NCBI RefSeq assembly: GCF_024699925.1
Contig: NZ_JAJOMX010000001.1
Span: forward strand, 1,178,001-1,242,000
Origin: Mesorhizobium sp. J428
Lineage (GTDB): Bacteria > Pseudomonadota > Alphaproteobacteria > Rhizobiales > Rhizobiaceae
Direction of reading: 5' to 3'
DNA: 64,000 nucleotides
The stretch's first letter is position 1. Each line of letters opens with the position of its first letter. This document shows, piece after piece, positions 55,001-62,845 of the stretch. The notes below the pieces were generated by a model, which was not told the origin of the DNA, made no database searches, and saw only the letters and a program-made list of their open reading frames with translations. The translations under genes and the position numbers were made by a program.

Positions 55001-55565
55001 CGGTCTGATCGATTTGTTCTTTGCCCGGGAACTCTCGTCGCAAGTGGACATGAGCGGTGCTTCGTGGCGGTGGAAACAGGATGCGCGGCTTGCACGGGAA
55101 TTCTCCGAGGCCTCGCTCAAGCAGTTTCAACTGGCCTCGGAGATTCGCGACACGTATTTTCCGGCGCGGCAACCGCTGCCCTCGGTTCAATTGACGGTGA
55201 CGCCATTTTCTCTCCACGGCGAAGCGGACATGGCGCGGCTGGATGTCGACGGGCAGGTCGTCGAGAGCCTGCACACCGGCAGTTCTCCGGTGCAGATCAC
55301 TTGGCCCGGAGATTTGCGAACCGGTTCGGCGCGGCTCAGCCTGAGTCCTGAGCTCCCCGGACGAGAGTCGGCACTCGGCTTCGATGGCCCGTGGGCACTG
55401 AAGCGGCTGCTGGATCGCGCGACAGTGTCGCAAAACGGCGCCAATCTGGAGCTTCGCTTCCTGATCGGGGGGCGCGATGTCGCGTATGTTCTCGACGCCG
55501 GAACGGCCGCAAATCCATTTGCGCTGCCCGCGCTTTCGTCATTCAGCTGTCCGCTGCCGCCATGA
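52019..55565 (+). CDS. T6SS TssM (IcmF family), copy 2 (frameshifted)
   Basis: This second IcmF protein has two N-terminal transmembrane helices (residues about 3-25 and 43-60), an intact Walker A GPPGAGKT (118-125), VLIDTAGRYTTQDSD, a third helix near residue 440 (AIIGLVTVAALGAIGWSFLN) and the periplasmic domains. The frame breaks at GGGG 54090-54093 (one extra G) after TTDGSSLSALR; the other frame continues VPGIYTPAGFDTVFLEELSK and ends NPFALPALSSFSCPLPP. Corrected length is about 1181 residues, equal to copy 1, but sequences diverge beyond the family motifs. The ATG at 52019 is 28 bp after tssL2. The stop overlaps the PppA start as ATGA. The break is most simply a homopolymer error. Confidence 0.87.
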
Positions 55566-56521
55566 GGGCAGATCGGGATGCCCGGCATCTTCCCGGCTGG
55601 TCGCACATGGACGCGGAAGCTGCGCTTGGCCGGACTTCTGATTCCGGTGTTCTCTTGGGGAATGATGTGGCACACTCCTCGCCGCATCGGTGTGAAACCC
55701 CGTCGAAGAGGGGCGCCTTCGTCGGCGCTGACAGGTCGATGGACGACGTTGCCCTGCCATTCGAGAGCTACGGGCTCAGCCATCGTGGCCGCGTGCGCGA
55801 GCACAACGAAGACAATTATCTCATCCTGCCGCGCAGCGGCCTGTGGCTGGTTGCCGATGGCATGGGCGGGCATGAGGCGGGCGAATTCGCCTCGGCAACG
55901 ATCGTGGAGCATCTCTCGACGATCGGGATCGCCTCGTCTGCGCCCGATCTGCGGGCGCGCTTCGAAGACCGGTTGATCGGTGCCCATGACGAGATACGTG
56001 AGACCTCCCAGCAGCATGGCGTGACGATCGGGTCCACCGTTGCCGCCCTCCTCGCCATGGACGGACGCTTCGCATGCCTCTGGTCCGGCGACAGCAGGGT
56101 CTACCTCGTGCGCCACGGAGTGATCTCGCAGATCTCGCGCGATCACACAGAGGTGCAGGAATTGCTGGACCGGGGTGTGATCAACCACACAGAAGCACAG
56201 GACTGGCCGCGCAAGAACGTCATCACGCGGGCGGTCGGTGTCGGCGAGGACATTGTCATCGATTACCAGCACGGTGAACTGCAACCGGGGGATATTTTCG
56301 TCCTCGGCACCGACGGACTGACCGCCCACGTGTCGGACGACGAAATCGAGACGGTGGTGAATTCGACCGGCGCTCAGGCGGCTTGCGAAGCGTTGCTGTC
56401 GAAGGTTCTCGAACGGGGCGCAACGGACAACGTGACCGTGGTGATCGTGCGCGTCCGGGACGAGCTGGCACGGCTCCAGACCGCAGGTCCGGTCAATCCG
56501 GACAGAGGCACGGGGACCTGA
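55562..56521 (+). CDS. pppA: T6SS PP2C-type protein phosphatase PppA
   Basis: The PP2C domain begins LPFESYGLSHRGRVREHNED and shows all metal-binding motifs: LVADGMGGHEAGE, WSGDSRVYLVR, IFVLGTDGLTAHVSDDEIE and GATDNVTVVIV. PppA dephosphorylates Fha, reversing PpkA and resetting the system. Two starts are possible: ATG 55562, which overlaps the tssM2 stop as ATGA and gives 319 residues with a 59-residue unrelated leader, or ATG 55739 (MDDVALPFESYG), giving 260 residues, the usual family size. I list the coupled start. The kinase gene follows 3 bp after its stop. Confidence 0.9.
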   Translation: MRADRDARHLPGWSHMDAEAALGRTSDSGVLLGNDVAHSSPHRCETPSKRGAFVGADRSMDDVALPFESYGLSHRGRVREHNEDNYLILPRSGLWLVADGMGGHEAGEFASATIVEHLSTIGIASSAPDLRARFEDRLIGAHDEIRETSQQHGVTIGSTVAALLAMDGRFACLWSGDSRVYLVRHGVISQISRDHTEVQELLDRGVINHTEAQDWPRKNVITRAVGVGEDIVIDYQHGELQPGDIFVLGTDGLTAHVSDDEIETVVNSTGAQAACEALLSKVLERGATDNVTVVIVRVRDELARLQTAGPVNPDRGTGT

Positions 56522-56524
56522 CGC

Positions 56525-58624
56525 ATGGACGACAAGACCCGCATCTCACCGGATCCTGGAGCCGCGGTTGTCGGCCCCGGAACGCAGCTGAGCGGCATCT
56601 TCGAGCTTGACGAACATATTGCCACCGGCGGCATGGGCGAAGTCTATCGGGGCCACAATATCGAGACCGGCGACAAGGTGGCGATCAAGATCGTTCTCCC
56701 CGAGTTTGCCCGCGATCCTACGATCCTGGCGCTCTTCCGCAAAGAAGCATCGATCCTCAACCATCTGTCGCATGACGCGATTGTTCGCTACCACGTCTTC
56801 ACCGTGGATCCGCGCCTCGGCCGGCCGTACATGGCTATGGAGTTCGTCGACGGGGACGCGTTGTTCGACGTCATGCAGCGCGGTCCGATGTCGAAACCGG
56901 ACGTCTGGCAGCTGTGCCACCGCCTGTCGCAGGGTCTCGCGGCTGTGCATGACGCGGGGGCGGTGCACCGCGACCTGTCGCCCGACAATGTGATCCTTCC
57001 CGGCGGCCGGGTCGATCGGGCCAAGATCATCGACTTCGGCATCGCGCGATCCGCACATGTCGGCGGCGAGACGCTCATCGGCGGCAAGTTCGCAGGCAAG
57101 TACAATTTCGTTTCGCCCGAGCAGTTGGGCCTGAACGGCGGCCAGGTCAGCGACAAGTCGGACATTTACAGCCTGGGGTTGGTCTTGGCGGCGGCGCTAC
57201 GCGGCAAGCCTCTCGAGATGAGCGGGTCGCAACTTGAGATCATCGAGAAGCGCCGCGCGGTCCCGGATCTTGCCGAGATCGACGAGGATTTCCGTTCCAT
57301 CCTCGGCGCCATGCTGCAGCCCGACCCGAAAGATCGTCCCAGCAGCGCGGAACTGGCGATGCTGATCGGCGTCGGCGCATTCAAGTCCAATGTCGCCGCA
57401 AGCGCCAGGGGCGGCGGGCACGATTCGCATCCGCCATCCGGCGACGGGTTAAAGGACAGCGACGACAAGCCCCGCTTCGTACCGCACAGGCCGCCGGCCC
57501 TATCGCCGAAGCCGCGCACTGCTCCTGCCCCTGCGCGGACGTCCGCCCAGCCGAGGCCGGCGGCGGGACGCCGAACTGGGCTGTTCGCAGCCATCGCCGC
57601 AGTCCTGGTTCTGGGCGCTGCAGGCGCATACCTCACCGGTCTGGTTTCGTTTGGAACACCGCGAGGCGAGGCCGAACCGGAAACTCCGACCGCAGTCCTG
57701 ACCCCCGCGCCCGCGGATCAGGCTCCGGCTGATCCGGGCAAGCCGAGCGACGCCCTGTCGCCCGCTGCGGAGACGCCTCCTCCGGCCGCGGCCGAACCGG
57801 TGAACCCGGATCCGGATTCCGCAAAGCCGCCTTCCGTATCCGAGCCGGAAGCGCCAGCCTCGACCGAGCCGCCTGCCACTGTGGCGGACGAACCCGTGCA
57901 ACCGCCTGCTGCGCCCCAGTCTGACACTGCCTCAAAGGAAGAGATTGCGGCGCTGCCAAAGACGCCGGAGCCCGTTCCGCCTCCAACTGTCGATCCGGTC
58001 AGGGCTATTGCCTGGATCAGAGACCATCAGGAAGGAAGCTGCTTCTACGCCAATGCCGCCGTCGCGGAACCTGGTGCGGTGACGATCTCGGGTCTCGGGA
58101 CCGCGGCCGCTCCGCTTGATCGAATGGCGGCAGCCTTCGAGGATACGTTCAAGCTACGCCCGACGCTTCACATGCAGGTGATCGAGCCGACGCAATGTGC
58201 CGTGACCGATTTCCTCAAGGCGGCGCCCGCCGGCGACCTGAACCAACTCAGGCTAACGCTCGAGGAGGCGGCCCTGTCGAACGGATCGCCTTTGGCCGGC
58301 GCGCTTCGCACCGGAGGCGGTCCCGGCACGGTGCTCTACCTCATCGACCACAAGGGTATGGTCTTCAATCTCACCGAGAGGATCGACGCGCTGTCGCCGG
58401 AGGCGGCCTTCAGCATTCCGATCGCCCTCAGCGCGGCGGACAACGCCGCTGGACGCGTGGCGCCGCAATTGCTGGTGGCGATCACTGGTACCAGGGGTAT
58501 CGACGCGGCGTCGTTCACGCGACCAACCCCGGCTGCGGAACTGTTCCCGCGAATCCGCGGCGAGATCGAAGCTAAGGGCAAGGCGCTGGCGGCAACCGCG
58601 CAGTATTTTACCCTTGGCCAGTAG
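56525..58624 (+). CDS. ppkA: T6SS serine/threonine protein kinase PpkA
   Basis: The 699-residue membrane kinase has a complete Hanks-type domain: glycine loop IATGGMGEVY (32-41), Lys55 in VAIK, HRDLSPDN (148-155), DFG (170-172) and SPEQ in place of APE (197-200). Then come a basic/Pro-rich juxtamembrane segment, one transmembrane helix (about 352-373), a Pro/Ala/Glu-rich spacer (about 380-490) and a periplasmic domain of about 200 residues starting VDPVRAIAWIRDHQEGSCFY. In the threonine phosphorylation pathway PpkA phosphorylates Fha to trigger assembly after periplasmic sensing. The periplasmic domain has no von Willebrand A signature that I can recognise, unlike Pseudomonas PpkA. Confidence 0.93.
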   Translation: MDDKTRISPDPGAAVVGPGTQLSGIFELDEHIATGGMGEVYRGHNIETGDKVAIKIVLPEFARDPTILALFRKEASILNHLSHDAIVRYHVFTVDPRLGRPYMAMEFVDGDALFDVMQRGPMSKPDVWQLCHRLSQGLAAVHDAGAVHRDLSPDNVILPGGRVDRAKIIDFGIARSAHVGGETLIGGKFAGKYNFVSPEQLGLNGGQVSDKSDIYSLGLVLAAALRGKPLEMSGSQLEIIEKRRAVPDLAEIDEDFRSILGAMLQPDPKDRPSSAELAMLIGVGAFKSNVAASARGGGHDSHPPSGDGLKDSDDKPRFVPHRPPALSPKPRTAPAPARTSAQPRPAAGRRTGLFAAIAAVLVLGAAGAYLTGLVSFGTPRGEAEPETPTAVLTPAPADQAPADPGKPSDALSPAAETPPPAAAEPVNPDPDSAKPPSVSEPEAPASTEPPATVADEPVQPPAAPQSDTASKEEIAALPKTPEPVPPPTVDPVRAIAWIRDHQEGSCFYANAAVAEPGAVTISGLGTAAAPLDRMAAAFEDTFKLRPTLHMQVIEPTQCAVTDFLKAAPAGDLNQLRLTLEEAALSNGSPLAGALRTGGGPGTVLYLIDHKGMVFNLTERIDALSPEAAFSIPIALSAADNAAGRVAPQLLVAITGTRGIDAASFTRPTPAAELFPRIRGEIEAKGKALAATAQYFTLGQ

Positions 58625-58683
58625 GCTCGTTGGCGATGTGGTCGAGCCGTGACCTCCCGTGGCTTCCGTTGTCAACAGGCAGG

Positions 58684-59142
58684 ATGCGCAGTCCGACCGA
58701 GACGGTCCTCCGCCGGCCCATGCGGTTCTGGATGAGGGCTTTCCTCATACTCGTTGGCTCCGCGATCCCGGCATTAATGACGGGCAGCGCGCGCGCGGAA
58801 TTCACCGTCTGTAACCAGACCCTGGACGTGGTGAACCTCTCCGTGGGCCAGGATGTCGGCGGCACGTTCCAGACCGACGGCTGGTGGACGGTCGGCGCCA
58901 ATCAGTGCGTCGACGTCATCCGCGAGGAACTGTCGAACCGCTACGTCTATGTCTACGCGACGGACGTCTTCGGCCACGCGATCCTTGAGGGATCGACCGG
59001 CATGTGCGTCGAGAAGCGGCGCTTCACGATCCGCGGCGTCGACGACTGCTGGCAGCGCGGCCATATCCTCGCCCGCTTCCTCGAAGTCGACACGCTCGAG
59101 CAGATTCGCTGGACGTTCTTCCTGACCGGACGCGATCCGTGA
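58684..59142 (+). CDS. Secreted DUF1036 family protein
   Basis: A signal peptide (FWMRAFLILVGSAIPALMTG, cleavage near SARAEF) is followed by a domain of about 115 residues starting EFTVCNQTLDVVNLSVGQDV, with GWWTVGANQCVDVI, YVYATDVFGHAILEGSTGMC and DDCWQRGHILARFLEVDT. This matches DUF1036, with four Cys likely forming two disulfides in the periplasm. The function is unknown. The start is uncertain (ATG 58684, 58720 or 58732). The gene follows ppkA closely and its stop overlaps the next gene start as GTGA, so it belongs to the pppA-ppkA block. Confidence 0.75.
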   Translation: MRSPTETVLRRPMRFWMRAFLILVGSAIPALMTGSARAEFTVCNQTLDVVNLSVGQDVGGTFQTDGWWTVGANQCVDVIREELSNRYVYVYATDVFGHAILEGSTGMCVEKRRFTIRGVDDCWQRGHILARFLEVDTLEQIRWTFFLTGRDP

Positions 59143-61503
59143 AACACCAGATCGACCCCGGCTTCAGGCAGAGGAAGCAGTCCTTCGCCGCATGGAAGCG
59201 TCAGGCGCGCCTGCGCCGGATCTATATGGGTGTCGCCGGCCTCGTTCTCTGCGCGGCCGGGGCGACCGCATATCTTGTTCGTGACAACTGGATGCCGCGT
59301 GACGATCTCGACGAAGAACTCCAGGTCACCGAGGGAATCGAGGATCTGCCGTCCGATGCTCAGGTCTACGTGCCGGCCATCGTCGACCTGCCTGGCGATC
59401 CGATGTGGATCACGCTGTCACACGACCCGACGGCGGTGGCGCGGAACAGGGTGATCGATCGGCCCGATGCCCTCGCCGAGAGCGGCGTTCCCGCAAAACT
59501 CGAAGCTCTGACCGACGAAATGCTGAGTTCGAGCGAACAGTTCATGACGACGATCCCCTCCAATCAGGAGGATTTCGCCTTCTTCCAGGCGCAGCGCTCG
59601 GGCGCGACCGTCGCGGTGCAGGAGCAGCAGGACCAGCCGGCCATACCCGCCGGTGAGATGGAGGAAGATGCCGGGACTTCGCCTGACGCCGATCTCGACG
59701 CAGGCTGGGACGACTTGCAGCAAGGCGACGGCGAAGCCCTTCCGACCTTCAAGAAGACCGAGATCGAGAACAACACGACGGTCGCAACCGTCGTCCAGGA
59801 GGCGCAGCGCTTCGAGGCAACGGAAGACACGTTCGTGCGCATCCTCGGCACCCGCACCCTCGAGAGCGTTGCGCTCGATGCGCGCTTCAGCCGGGAAGAC
59901 GCCAGCCTCGCCTCGGCGGCGCTCAAGTCGGTCTTCGGCCGCGAACAACTCGAACAGGGCTTCGTGGTCGCGATGCGCGGCTACCGCCCGCGCCGAGACG
60001 CGCCGAGCCTCTCGCTGATGCAGGTCTCGGTCTACGCCAGGAACACTTACGTCGGAACGCTGGTGCGCGGGGACTCAGGCGGCTTCGAGGCGGGCGTCGA
60101 TCCCTGGGTGTCCAACGACCTCTTCAACTATTCCGGGCTCCCCGACCAGGATACGCTGAAGCGCCAGTACCGCCTGCTCGATGCCATCTACTCGACGGCC
60201 GTGCGCAACAACGTGCCGCCCCGCGTCATCGGCGAGGCGATCATGCATTTGTCGCGCGGCAACGACCTCAACCTGTTCGCCGACGAGAGCGATCGGCTTG
60301 TGCTGATCTATTCGCAGGAGCCGCGCTCGAAGGACAAGATGACCGGACGGGTGCTCTATGTGGCTACATGGCAACAACAGGAACCTCGACTGCTACGTCT
60401 ATCGGCAGCCGGACGGCGAGTTCACCTGTGCAACCGGCGCCGGTCAGGTCCAGTCCGTGGCCGTCGCGAGCGGCATGGCGACGCCGGTCAACGGAGTTCT
60501 CACATCGACGTTCGGGCCGCGCAAGCACCCCATCCTCAAGACGGTGCGGCTGCACAAGGGCGTCGATTGGAAGGCCCCCGTCGGGTCACCGATCTTCGCG
60601 GCCTTCGACGGGCAGGTCATCTATCGCGCCGACAGCGGCGGATACGGCAATCTGGTCAAGATCTCTCACGCCGGCGGGCGTGAAACCCGCTATGCTCATA
60701 TGCAGCGCTTCGCCGACAACGTCGAAGTCGGGACCAGCATCAAGGCCGGCACCGTGATTGGCTACGTCGGCACGACCGGATTGTCGACCGGCCCTCACCT
60801 GCACTTCGAAGTCTACCAGGACGGCACAGCGATCGACCCTCTCGGCAATGTGATGGTCGCCGCCAGGTCTCAGCCCAACATTGTCGTTGCGCAGACGAGC
60901 ACGTCCGACGCCGAAGCTGTGCAGATCCTCACCAATCGCATCATCCATGTCGAAAGCGGCGGCAGCGCCACAGCCAAGAATCCCAACTCCTCGGCGACCG
61001 GCCTCGGCCAGTTCATCTCGAAGACCTGGATCCGGATGATGAACACCTACCGGCCCGACCTCGCCCGCTCACTATCCACGACGGAACTGCTGGCGCTCCG
61101 GTTCGATCCGACGATCTCGCGCGAGATGGTTGCGAACTTGGCGCGGGAAGGCGAGGCCTACCTTAAACAGCGCGGGCATGCGATCACTGCCGGACGGCTC
61201 TATCTGTGTCATTTCCTCGGCATGGAAGGCGCGCATCTGGTCCTCTCGGCGGCGAAGACCGAGCCGCTGATCAACGTCATCGGCGCACAGGCAATCAACG
61301 CCAACGGTTTCCTGATGGGGAAGGATGCAGCCTACGTGATCGACTGGGCAGAGCGGAAGATGCGGGGAGCCAAGGCTACAACGCCCGTATCGTCGCCGCA
61401 GTCGCCCCCCACCGTAATCGCCGATCGACCCCTGTCGCCCGAATTCGAGAGGTTCAAGACGGCCGTCGGCGAAATCGTCAAGGCCCTGGACGACAGCATC
61501 TGA
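59139..61503 (+). CDS. M23 endopeptidase / lytic transglycosylase fusion (frameshifted)
   Basis: A membrane-anchored peptidoglycan hydrolase of about 787 residues. A cytoplasmic basic tail and one helix (YMGVAGLVLCAAGATAYLVR, residues about 29-48) precede an acidic linker and a domain with repeated Csd3/M23 N-like motifs. The frame breaks at 60362-60364 (one extra or two missing bases) after GRVLYV; the other frame resumes LHGNNRNLDCYVYRQPDGEF. The M23 domain follows (TFGPRKHPILKTVRLHKGVD, then GPHLHFEVYQDG, zinc ligands H, D and HxH). A C-terminal SLT-type domain (IIHVESGGSATAKNPNSSAT, GLGQFISKTW, catalytic Glu visible) completes it. The GTG start overlaps the DUF1036 stop. It probably opens the cell wall for the T6SS membrane complex; that role is inferred. 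Confidence 0.85.
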
Positions 61504-61509
61504 CTCCGC

Positions 61510-62718
61510 CTACTGGCAGTCGTTCTTCGCCCACCTGCTGAGCGCAACCTTGAAGCGGGTGCCCAGCGGATGCTCGAGCCGCAGCACCGATGTATCCGCA
61601 GTGACATAGGTCTTGGCTTGTTCGCAGAGCCGCTCCTTGGTCCACTGGTGGCAGGCGCTGCAATGATTGTCCCAGACCTTCTTGTCGAGGCCCTCGACCG
61701 GACTGAAGCGCGGCTTGCCCTGTATGAGCATGGCGAAGCTCTTCCCGTCGATGGCCGGATCGCCGAACTGTACGGGGATATCGAAGAAGATGGCGCTGTC
61801 GGTGGCGAGGTCGGGGATCTTGGCTCGCAGCGCCTCGATGGCCGCCTGATCCTGAGGTGGCCCGGGCGCTGCGGTCTGCGCTGGGCCGGGCGGCGCGGGC
61901 GCTTCTTCGCCCAGGATCAGCGGAGCCTTGAGGTCGACGGCACGAAGCACGACATCGCCATCGAGCGAACTGACGACCAACGGCTTCTGTTTGCCGCCGG
62001 TCGCAGCCTCGACATCGGTGGCTGCTTTCCTGACCGCATCGGCGATCGAGATGTTCGCCGTCCCGATTGCGGCCAGCAGCGCGCCGGAGAACGGCGAGTG
62101 ATCGCCGACGACCTCCTCCACGACCTGATTAGGTCCGCTGGCCGATGCGATCAGCGTGCCGCGGCCACCGGCGGGCGCCTGCACCTCCGCAAGTCCGAGC
62201 TCCGCATTCCCACCCGCATTGGACAGCCGGTCGGCAAGTGGATTGGCGAGACTCGCATCCAGGAAAACCAGCCGCGCGCCGGTCTCGCGTGACATCTGGC
62301 GCAGGATGAAATCCAGCTGGACCGCCTCGAAATCGAGCGACGTGTCGTCCTTGAGTTCGGCGTTCACCGGGATCAGATAATTGGCATCGGAGAGCTGGAG
62401 GGCGTGCCCGGCGTAGTAGAACATAGCTATGTCTGCGCCGCGAACCTGTCTTGCGAACTGGGCTATCCTCGCCTCCGTCTCGGAGGTCGTGAGATCGAGG
62501 CCGACGATGACTTCGAAGTCCAGTTCCCGCAGCTTGTTGGCGATCGACTCGGCGTCGCGGACCGGGTTCAGCAGCCTCGGCGTATGATGATAGGCGGCGT
62601 TGCCCAGCACCAGGGCAACGCGCCGCTCGGCGCTTGCGACCGACGCGGTCGCGAGACACGCCGCAACGGAAACGAGAAGCCAGCAGATCAGACGTGTCAT
62701 CAAATGCTGGCAAGTCAC
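61510..62718 (-). CDS. Secreted caspase-fold (peptidase C14-like) protein, catalytic Cys replaced
   Basis: The 402-residue product has a signal peptide (LICWLLVSVAACLATASVAS then AERR) and a caspase p20-like domain (RRVALVLGNAAYHHTPRLLN, residues 32-165). The His site is present in FYYAGHALQLSDANYLIPVN (His105). The Cys site, LDACRxNP in active relatives, reads LDASLANP with Ser156 in place of Cys, so it is probably inactive as a protease. The C-terminal region contains CSACH (353-357), a CxxCH heme-type motif, within an otherwise unrecognised domain. GTG 62718 follows GGAAGGGA; ATG 62700 is an alternative. It faces the M23/transglycosylase gene, 6 bp apart. Confidence 0.8.
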   Translation of the reverse strand: MTCQHLMTRLICWLLVSVAACLATASVASAERRVALVLGNAAYHHTPRLLNPVRDAESIANKLRELDFEVIVGLDLTTSETEARIAQFARQVRGADIAMFYYAGHALQLSDANYLIPVNAELKDDTSLDFEAVQLDFILRQMSRETGARLVFLDASLANPLADRLSNAGGNAELGLAEVQAPAGGRGTLIASASGPNQVVEEVVGDHSPFSGALLAAIGTANISIADAVRKAATDVEAATGGKQKPLVVSSLDGDVVLRAVDLKAPLILGEEAPAPPGPAQTAAPGPPQDQAAIEALRAKIPDLATDSAIFFDIPVQFGDPAIDGKSFAMLIQGKPRFSPVEGLDKKVWDNHCSACHQWTKERLCEQAKTYVTADTSVLRLEHPLGTRFKVALSRWAKNDCQ

Positions 62719-62734
62719 CGGCCGCGTCCCTTCC

Positions 62735-62845
62735 TCAGTTGATGCGCTTGACGACCTGGAATTCGATGCGCCGGTTCAGAGCCTTGTTCTTTCCGGTGTC
62801 GTTGGGCGCCACTGGCTTGGCTTCGTCCTTCAGCACCTGAGAACT
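62735..62845 (-). pseudogene. Remnant of an OmpA-domain C-terminus
   Basis: Directly after the TAG (62846-62848) of the OmpA protein gene and in the same frame, the DNA still encodes about 36 residues, KDEAKPVAPNDTGKNKALNR then RIEFQVVKRIN and a stop. That closely repeats the upstream gene's own segment GEARPVAPNDTVKNKALNRR then IEFQVIKRM. It has no start and is best read as the leftover of a tandem OmpA duplication or of a longer gene. Confidence 0.65.
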
